A stretch of DNA of 32,214 nucleotides from the NCBI GenBank assembly GCA_016195295.1, contig JACPZV010000102.1, positions 1-32,214 of the forward strand, written 5' to 3'. The position numbers and the translations under genes are program-made. This document shows, in pieces, positions 26,648 to 32,214 of the stretch. This stretch comes from Acidobacteriota bacterium (GTDB lineage Bacteria > Acidobacteriota > Vicinamibacteria > Vicinamibacterales > CAVVIG01). The number at the start of each line of letters is the position of its first letter. Within the stretch, counting starts at the first letter, position 1. Under the pieces are notes generated by a model, which was given only the letters and a program-made list of their open reading frames with translations, made no database searches and had not been told where the DNA came from.

Positions 26648-28185
26648 TTTTCAGGAAGGTGAAGTCCGCCGTCGGCAGAAGGTGGATGCCCGTCAGCGTG
26701 CGCTGCGCCGCCACGACGTTGGTCTTGCACCACAGACTGATGTAGGGCACGTCGATCGCGACCTGCCGCTGCACGGCGTTGTACGCGTCGCGCCGGACGT
26801 CATCGTCCGCCGATGCGGCCGCCTTGTCGAGCGCGCGATCCACGTACGGGTCCTGGAAGAAGCCGCGATTGAATCCGAGCGGTGGAACCTGCGCGGAGTG
26901 AAACACGCGCCGAAGGATGTCGGGGTCCGCGACGGCGCCCCCGACCCACTGCAGCGTGAAGAGCTGAAAGTTGCCCTTCAGGACGTCGGCGTAGAACGTC
27001 GCGAACTCGTACGTCCGAACATCGAGCGCGATCCCGACCGCACGCAGGTTCTGCTGGATGACGGACGACTGTGGCCGGGTCGTACTGGAAAGTGGTGACG
27101 TCCGGATCAAACGCCCACGACACCGGAGGCAGAAGGCCTGTCGCGGGAATCGCGAGTCCACGGCGCAGGTACGTGATGATCGCGTTCCGATCGATGGCGT
27201 ACGCGATGGCCTGACGGACACGGACATCGTTCAGGATCGGATCGCGCAGATTCACGCCGATGTACTGAAAGTCGGTGCCCGGCGACTGCACGAGCTGCAG
27301 CCGTGGGTCCTGTCCGAGTTGATACAGGATGTCGGGCGCCAGGTCGTTGACGACGACGTCCATGGTGCCTTTCCGGAGCTCGAGTCCACGCATGATGTCG
27401 TCGGGCACCACTCTGAGGACGAGGCCGTCGTTCGCCGGCCGTCCGCCGAAGTAGTCCGCGAAGGGTTCGAGCTCGACGCGGTCGTCAACCGCATACCGCA
27501 CGAACCGATACGGTCCGGTGCCGATCGGGCGTTCGTGAAACGAGGGCCCAGCGCCGTCGGGCACGATCGGGAAGACGAGGTTCACGGGAAACGATCCGAA
27601 CGGCTCCTTCAGCGTGAAGACGACCGTGTACCGATCGCGCGCGTCGATCGTCTGCACCATGCGGTAGGCGCCCTTGCGCGGCGAGAGCAACGCCGGATCC
27701 AGCAGACTGCGGAACGTGAAGACGACGTCCGCTGCCGTCAGCTCGTGGCCGTCATGAAAGCGCACGCCGTGTCGCAGCGCGACGACCCACGTGGTCGGAT
27801 CGGGATGATCGAGGCGTTCGGCGAGATCCGGCACGACCCGCAAGTGCTCATCGAGCGTCATGAGGTTGTTGAAGACGAGCTGCCCGATCTTCTGCGACAC
27901 ATCGTCGGTGCCGATGCGCGGATCGAGGTTATTCGGACCGCTGGTCACGCCGACGACGATGACGTTGGGATTCTCGATCGGTCGATGGAGACACGCGCTC
28001 GCGAGAAGCGAGAGCGCGGCGAGCACGCTCGCCTGAAAGGCTCGCGCTACGGTCGTAGGGCGGGTCCTTTCGGACCCGCCTGCGAAGACAGCAACTGTAG
28101 GGCGGGTCCTTTCGGACCCGCCTGAGCGCTGCCGGGTCCAGAGGACCCGGCCTACACCTGCGGCGGTCACAGCTGCGGGTCTCAC
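26607..28185 (-). pseudogene. Peptide ABC-transporter substrate-binding lipoprotein with internal out-of-frame deletion
   Basis: This is an SBP_bac_5 family extracytoplasmic binding protein (DppA/OppA-like), which delivers peptides or other ligands to an ABC transporter. The N-terminal region carries LLASACLHRP (lipoprotein cysteine) and PNNLDPRIGTDDVSQKIGQL. RFHDGHELTAADVVFTFRSL and VRQAIAYAIDRNAIITYLRR are typical of the family. After YDPA (27073-27084) the frame breaks, and VIQQNLRAVGIALDVRTYEF, then FATFYADVLKGNFQLFTLQW continue in another frame to 26607. About 35-45 residues normally lie between YDPA and VIQQNL. The GTG at 28185 forms GTGA with the mutS stop, but the first ~40 codons are made of palindromic repeats. 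The true start may instead be the GTG of VLAALSLLASAC near 28024. No permease or ATPase genes lie nearby. Confidence 0.85.
28026..28155. repeat. Cluster of four palindromic repeats at the mutS / binding-protein junction
   Basis: Four elements occur in 130 bp. At 28026-28050 is a 25-bp exact inverse copy of 9461-9485. At 28055-28081 and 28097-28123 are two identical 27-bp direct copies starting GTAGGGCGGGTCC with stem GGGTCC/GGACCC and a TTTC (GAAA on the other strand) loop. At 28131-28155 is GCCGGGTCC-AGA-GGACCCGGC followed by CTAC, with the same stem as 1878-1903. They are read as GGSERTRPT twice in the minus-strand open frame. No RAYT-type transposase is seen in the window. Confidence 0.85.
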
Positions 28186-30809
28186 TCCTGCGTCTCCTTC
28201 TTCAACTCAGCGAGGAGCGCGAGCGCCTCGATCGGCGTCATCCGATCCAGATCGAGCGCGGCGATCCGGTCGCGAAGACGAGTGTCCGGCGGTGATGGTT
28301 GAAACAGGCCGAGCTGTTGCTGAGGCTCCGATGGCGTACCGCTGACCGACGGCCGTCCGCCGCGGGCGAGCTCATCGCGTTCCAGCGCCGCCAGAATCTC
28401 GCGCGCCCGCTCGATCACGGTCCGCGGCAATCCCGCCAGGCGGGCCACCTGAATGCCGTAACTCCGGTCGGAGCGGCCCGGCACGATCTTGCGCAGAAAG
28501 ACGATGTCGTCCTTCCACTCGCGCGCGGCGACGTGGAAATTGACGACGCCCGGCGTCGCGTCGGCGAGATCGGTCAGCTCGTGGTAGTGCGTGGCGAACA
28601 GCGTCTTGGGGCGCATGCGTGGATTGGTCGCGAGAAACTCCGCGACCGCCCACGCGATGCTCAAGCCGTCAAACGTCGCGGTGCCGCGGCCGATTTCGTC
28701 GAGCACGACCACGCTGCGCGACGTGGCCGTGTGCAGGATGTTCGCGGTCTCCTGCATCTCGATCATGAACGTCGAATGGCCGCGCGCGATGTTGTCCGAC
28801 GCGCCCACGCGGGCGAAGATGCGATCCACGAGCGGCAGCTTGGCCTCGCGCGCCGGCACGAATGAGCCGGCCTGCGTCATGATCGACAGGAGCGCGGTCT
28901 GCCGCAGGTACGTCGACTTGCCGCCCATGTTCGGCCCGGTCAAGATGACGAGCTGGCAGGCCGCGCCGTCGAGCCTGATGTCATTTGGCACGAACGGCTC
29001 ACCCGCGGCGGCGGTGCGTCGCTCGACCACGGGATGACGCGCGTCGAGCACGACCATCTCGTCCCCGTCGTGGACGTGGGGCTTGATGTAGTTGTTGACG
29101 GCGGCGTCCTCGGCGAACGTCGCGAGCACGTCGAGCGCCGCCAGGGCCCGCGCCGACGCCTGAATCCGCGGCGCCTCGGCGGCCACCGCCGCGCGCAGCG
29201 CCTCGAACAGATCGAGCTCGCGCTCGAGAATCCGCTCGTCTGCGCCCAGCACCTTCTCCTCGTACTCCTTCAGCGCGGGCGTGATGAAACGTTCGCCGCC
29301 GGCAATCGTCTGCTTCCGATGGTAGTCGGCTGGCACCGCGCGGAGGTTCGACTTCGAGACCTCGATGTAGTACCCGAAGACGCGGTTGTAACGGATCTTC
29401 AGCGACGCGATGCCGGTCCGCGTCCGCTCGCGCTCCTCCATCTCCGCGATGATCTGCTTGCCGGAGCGGCTGATCGTGCGGAGCTCGTCCAGCTCGCGAT
29501 CCACCCCATCGCGGGCGAAGCCGCCGTCGCGCGCGAGCGCCGGCGGATCGTCGACGAGCGTGGACTCGATGCGACCGCGCACGTCGGGCACGTCGTCCAG
29601 TTCCGCGACGAGCGAGCGCACCAGCGGCGCGTGCAGCTCCGCCAAGATCGTGCGCACGCGCGGGATGACGCCGAGCGACTGTTTCAACCCGACGAGATCG
29701 CGTGGTCCCGCGGTGCCGAGCGCCGCCCGCGCGACGAGCCGTTCGAGATCCTGCACGCCTTTGATCGCGTCGCGGAACTTGCCGCGCTCGGTCGTCCGGA
29801 ACGCCAACTCCTCGACCGCATCGAGGCGATCGCGGATCGGTTCCAGCGCGACGAGCGGTCGCAGCAGCCACGCGCGGAGCAGTCGGCTCCCGATGGCCGT
29901 GACCGTGCGATCGAGCTCGTCGAGCAGCGATCCGTCACGCGCGCCCTCGGCGCCCTCAAGAATCTCGAGATGTTTGAGCGTCGTCGGATCGATCAAGAGC
30001 GCGTCGGCGCGCTGCCTGTACGCGATCGACCGGACGTGCGCGAGGTCGACTTTCTGCGTGGACCGCAGGTAGTGCACCAGCGCGCCCGCGGCGGAGACGG
30101 CCGCCGGTCGCCGGTCCAGGCCGAAGCCTTCAAGGCTTCCCGCGCGCAACTGATCGAGCAGCGCGCGCCGCGCCGATTCGAGTTCGAACGTCCATCCCTC
30201 GACGGCCGTGGTCGGCAGACCGGAGGCGACGATCTCGTCGATGACGAGGGGCGCGCCGGTGTCGCTCGCCGGCGCCAGAATCTCGCGCGGCTTGAGCACC
30301 GCGAGCTCGTCGACGAGCGCCTGCCGTCCGTCGGCGCCGGCATATTCGGCGGCGCTGAATTCGCCGGTGGACAAATCGAGCAGCGCAACGCCCATCGTGC
30401 CGTTCGTGGGCGCGATCGCCATCAGGAACGCGGGCTCGCGCGCGTCGAGATAGTTGGCGTCCGTGAGCGTTCCTGGCGACACGACGCGGACGACTTCGCG
30501 CTTGACGAGGCCTTTGGCTTTACGCGGATCCTCGACCTGATCGCAGATCGCGACGCGGAACCCTTTCTTGATGAGGCGCGCAATGTACGCATCGACCGCG
30601 TGGAACGGCACGCCGCACATCGGGATGCCGCCGCCGTTGGAGTCCTTCGACCGGGAGGTCAGCGTGAGCTCGAGGGCGCGCGCGGCGACGAGCGCGTCCT
30701 CGTAGAACATTTCGTAGAAGTCGCCCATCCGGAAGAGCAGGATCGCGTCGCGATGCTGCTGCTTGGCGTCCAAGTACTGGCGCATCGCGGGCGTCGCGGG
30801 CGCTGACAT
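28182..30809 (-). CDS. mutS: DNA mismatch repair protein MutS
   Basis: This 875-residue cytoplasmic protein is the mismatch-recognition ATPase of methyl-independent or MutL-coupled repair. The mismatch-binding F-x-E motif (DFYEMF; Phe31, Glu33) lies in the N-terminal domain. The core domains II-IV follow. The C-terminal ABC-type ATPase has Walker A TGPNMGGKST (624-633), the MutS signature (STFMIEMQETANIL), Walker B (VVVLDEIGRGTATFDG) and ATHYHEL. Length is normal and the frame is intact. The ATG at 30809 is 17 nt from the divergent tsaB start. Downstream, the binding-protein gene overlaps by GTGA. Confidence 0.98.
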   Translation of the reverse strand: MSAPATPAMRQYLDAKQQHRDAILLFRMGDFYEMFYEDALVAARALELTLTSRSKDSNGGGIPMCGVPFHAVDAYIARLIKKGFRVAICDQVEDPRKAKGLVKREVVRVVSPGTLTDANYLDAREPAFLMAIAPTNGTMGVALLDLSTGEFSAAEYAGADGRQALVDELAVLKPREILAPASDTGAPLVIDEIVASGLPTTAVEGWTFELESARRALLDQLRAGSLEGFGLDRRPAAVSAAGALVHYLRSTQKVDLAHVRSIAYRQRADALLIDPTTLKHLEILEGAEGARDGSLLDELDRTVTAIGSRLLRAWLLRPLVALEPIRDRLDAVEELAFRTTERGKFRDAIKGVQDLERLVARAALGTAGPRDLVGLKQSLGVIPRVRTILAELHAPLVRSLVAELDDVPDVRGRIESTLVDDPPALARDGGFARDGVDRELDELRTISRSGKQIIAEMEERERTRTGIASLKIRYNRVFGYYIEVSKSNLRAVPADYHRKQTIAGGERFITPALKEYEEKVLGADERILERELDLFEALRAAVAAEAPRIQASARALAALDVLATFAEDAAVNNYIKPHVHDGDEMVVLDARHPVVERRTAAAGEPFVPNDIRLDGAACQLVILTGPNMGGKSTYLRQTALLSIMTQAGSFVPAREAKLPLVDRIFARVGASDNIARGHSTFMIEMQETANILHTATSRSVVVLDEIGRGTATFDGLSIAWAVAEFLATNPRMRPKTLFATHYHELTDLADATPGVVNFHVAAREWKDDIVFLRKIVPGRSDRSYGIQVARLAGLPRTVIERAREILAALERDELARGGRPSVSGTPSEPQQQLGLFQPSPPDTRLRDRIAALDLDRMTPIEALALLAELKKETQE

Positions 30810-30826
30810 ATGCTTAAGTCTAACGC
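30810..30826. promoter_or_regulatory. 17-nt divergent start region of mutS and tsaB
   Basis: The two start codons face away from each other with only 17 nt between them. TATGCT (30809-30814) on + is 12 nt before the tsaB ATG, and TAGACT-like bases lie 7 nt before the mutS ATG on the minus strand. Any -35 elements must lie inside the partner coding sequence, and leaders can be only a few bases long. Confidence 0.45.
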
Positions 30827-31546
30827 ATGAAAGTGCTCGCCCTGGACACGACGACGCGCGAGGGAAGCGTCGCGCTCGTCGAAGACGATCGCGTCGTGGA
30901 CGAGCGCACCGGCGACGCGTCGCGCACGCACGCCGAGCGGCTGCCGGGCGAGATCGTCGCGCTCGCTGACGCGCATCACCTCGCGCTCTCGGCGGTCGAC
31001 TTGTTCGCGGTCGCGTCGGGTCCGGGATCGTTTACCGGATTGCGCATCGGCATCGCGACGATGCAGGGATTGGCGTTCGTGCATCGGCGTCCGCTGTCGG
31101 GGATTGGGGCGCTCGACGCGTTGGCACAGCTCGGCAGTCGTGGTGCGCCGAGCGGCGCGACCGTGGCCGCCTGGATGGACGCGCATCGGCGCCAGGTGTT
31201 TGCCGCGCTCTATCGCGTGGAGGACGCGCCGCTCTTCGATCGGGCCCGTCTCGTGGAGCTTGAAGGTCCCACCGTGGGCGCGCCCGACGCGACGCTGGCA
31301 CGGTGGCGATCGACTGTCACGGACGGCATGGTCTTCGTCGGCGACGGAGCGGTGATGTACGCGGACATGATCGCGCGGACGGTTCCGTCCGCGAAGACAT
31401 TGGCGCCGCCGGCGCTCGCCGGCGCGATCGCTCGGCTGGCCGCGTCGCGCGCCGCACGAGGAGACGCCGCGGGCCCCGCACGCATCCAGCCGCTGTACGT
31501 GCGGCGCTCCGACGCGGAGATTGCGAGGGACGAAAAATTACGCTGA
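30827..31546 (+). CDS. tsaB: tRNA threonylcarbamoyladenosine biosynthesis protein TsaB
   Basis: This 239-residue actin-like-fold protein partners with TsaD and TsaE in making t6A37 of tRNAs reading ANN codons. The N-terminus MKVLALDTTTREGSVALVED carries the phosphate-1-like motif, and VASGPGSFTGLRIGIATMQG (about 61-80) is diagnostic for TsaB. Intact. It is followed by a 4-nt or slightly longer overlap with rimI, the usual bacterial pairing. Confidence 0.95.
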   Translation: MKVLALDTTTREGSVALVEDDRVVDERTGDASRTHAERLPGEIVALADAHHLALSAVDLFAVASGPGSFTGLRIGIATMQGLAFVHRRPLSGIGALDALAQLGSRGAPSGATVAAWMDAHRRQVFAALYRVEDAPLFDRARLVELEGPTVGAPDATLARWRSTVTDGMVFVGDGAVMYADMIARTVPSAKTLAPPALAGAIARLAASRAARGDAAGPARIQPLYVRRSDAEIARDEKLR

Positions 31547-32007
31547 GGATCGAAATCCTCACCACCGCGGATCAAATCGAGGACGTGCTGGCGATTGAAC
31601 ACGCCTCGTTCACGAATCCGTGGACGCGTGAGATGTATCTCTCGGAGCTCGAAAACCGCGGCGTCTCGTTCTGTTTCCTCGCTCGGGACGAGCACGACCA
31701 CGTGGTCGGGTTCTGTTCGTTTTGGCGCATCCTCGACGAGCTTCACATCAACAATCTGGCGGTCCTGCCCGCCTGTCGGCGGGTCGGCGTCGCGGCCGCG
31801 CTGCTGACCCACGTGCTGGCGGAAGGCGTTCGGCTGGGCGCGCAGCGCGCCACCTTGGAAGTGCGCCGATCGAATGAGCCGGCGCGTTTGCTGTACGAGC
31901 GGTTCGGGTTCACCGTGAAAGGTGTCCGGCATGCGTACTACACGGGGCCGGTTGAAGATGCGCTCGTCTTGTGGCGCGATCGTTTGGAGGCCCTCGCCGG
32001 ATCTTGA
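31543..32007 (+). CDS. rimI: Ribosomal-protein-S18-alanine N-acetyltransferase (GNAT), RimI-like
   Basis: The GNAT acetyltransferase transfers acetyl from acetyl-CoA to the N-terminal Ala of ribosomal protein S18 or other targets. LHINNLAVLPACRRVGVAAA (the acetyl-CoA-binding R-x-x-G-x-A loop), then LEVRRSNEPARLLYERFGF are characteristic. Similarity begins with IEILTTADQIEDVLAIEHAS, before any ATG, GTG or TTG in this frame. Candidate starts are CTG 31543 (overlapping the tsaB stop as CTGA), ATT 31537 (6-7 nt after a GAGGGA purine run) or another non-standard codon. I chose CTG because other pairs in this window use 4-nt overlaps. The first ATG (MYLSEL) would cut away the conserved N-terminal strand. 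Confidence 0.85.
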   Translation: MRIEILTTADQIEDVLAIEHASFTNPWTREMYLSELENRGVSFCFLARDEHDHVVGFCSFWRILDELHINNLAVLPACRRVGVAAALLTHVLAEGVRLGAQRATLEVRRSNEPARLLYERFGFTVKGVRHAYYTGPVEDALVLWRDRLEALAGS

Positions 32008-32061
32008 AACGCCCACGGGCTTATGTTACGTTCCGCATCACTATTTCATTTCAATTCAATG

Positions 32062-32075
32062 ACCAAGGAGGTGCA
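32062..32075 (+). promoter_or_regulatory. Strong ribosome binding site for the DUF465 gene
   Basis: AAGGAGGTG precedes the ATG at 32078 with about 5 nt spacing, the only textbook Shine-Dalgarno in the window. The ~70 nt before it are AT-richer and could hold a promoter, but no clear -35/-10 pair stands out. Confidence 0.7.
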
Positions 32076-32077
32076 GC

Positions 32078-32214
32078 ATGAATGCGCAGACGCAGGATCT
32101 GAAGGCGCTGTTGCTCCAAACGGACGAGGAATATCAGAATCTCGCCGTCAAGCACCACGAACTTGAAGATCGCCTGCACCAACTGACCGCCAAGCCGTAT
32201 CTCTCCGAACCCGA
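32078..32214 (+). CDS. DUF465/YdcH-family small protein, 3'-truncated by the window edge
   Basis: The visible 45 codons read MNAQTQDLKALLLQTDEEYQ, then NLAVKHHELEDRLHQLTAKP and YLSEP, with the frame open to the end. The heptad-spaced Leu/His/Glu residues form a helical hairpin as in DUF465/YdcH proteins, which are short (about 70-80 residues) and of unknown function, often expressed highly. The good Shine-Dalgarno supports high translation. The remainder lies beyond the window. Confidence 0.85.
   Translation, partial: MNAQTQDLKALLLQTDEEYQNLAVKHHELEDRLHQLTAKPYLSEP

Overview
The window comes from a GC-rich soil-type bacterium, most likely an Acidobacteriota member close to Vicinamibacteria. 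This placement is an inference. It rests on a PQQ dehydrogenase, a huge BNR/sortilin-like secreted protein, a peptidase plus TolB-like propeller plus outer-membrane barrel protein, kinase N-termini of the LGPYE..GGMGE type, and hairpin repeats ending in GTAG/CTAC. No 16S or other decisive marker is present.

Layout. Positions 1-1870 hold the 3' part of a frameshifted PQQ-dependent dehydrogenase. A small basic protein gene lies convergent to it (1900-2103), and the two meet at a palindrome. Then on + come an RhlE-type helicase, a DisA_N/DACNV-like protein, an ArnT-like glycosyltransferase, a 1058-residue BNR-repeat secreted protein, acylphosphatase, adenine phosphoribosyltransferase and a membrane-anchored unknown. 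Positions 10844-11232 hold two consecutive truncated Ser/Thr kinase N-termini. These are followed by a UPF0175/DUF3368 toxin-antitoxin pair, a frameshifted fibronectin/beta-helix lipoprotein and a Tat-exported esterase. A minus-strand operon (14998-18010) carries a Cys-rich membrane-anchored protein, an NAD(P)-binding protein, a polytopic membrane protein and a CDP-alcohol phosphatidyltransferase. Positions 18011-19954 look like a decayed insertion area: a probable glyoxalase fragment, a second membrane-anchored protein and a tyrosine-recombinase remnant beside tRNA-Arg(CCT). A TPR protein follows. A minus-strand polyamine cluster (20813-23657) holds a deoxyhypusine-synthase-like gene, N-carbamoylputrescine amidase and agmatine deiminase. 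Positions 23726-30809 (minus) hold mutS, a broken peptide-binding lipoprotein and the peptidase/propeller/barrel protein. Divergent from mutS are tsaB and rimI, then the start of a DUF465/YdcH gene.

Genes are packed with 1-4 nt stop/start overlaps (ATGA, GTGA, TTGA, TGATG, perhaps CTGA), implying extensive translational coupling. Several starts have a TATAAT-like box only 5-12 nt upstream, which suggests leaderless or near-leaderless mRNAs.

The most unusual features are as follows. (1) Four genes (beta-helix lipoprotein, aguA, dhs-like, peptide-binding protein) each lack an internal block of roughly 20-45 codons, always out of frame, and the PQQ gene has a 2-nt slip. (2) A family of GC-rich palindromes with GAA/GAAA loops and CTAC ends sits at gene ends, in one gene's 5' coding region and inside another gene in frame. 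(3) There are paired kinase-N-terminus stubs. (4) A diadenylate-cyclase-like domain protein is coupled to an RNA helicase. (5) Heptad repeats sit in two intergenic spots, one overlapping a stop codon.
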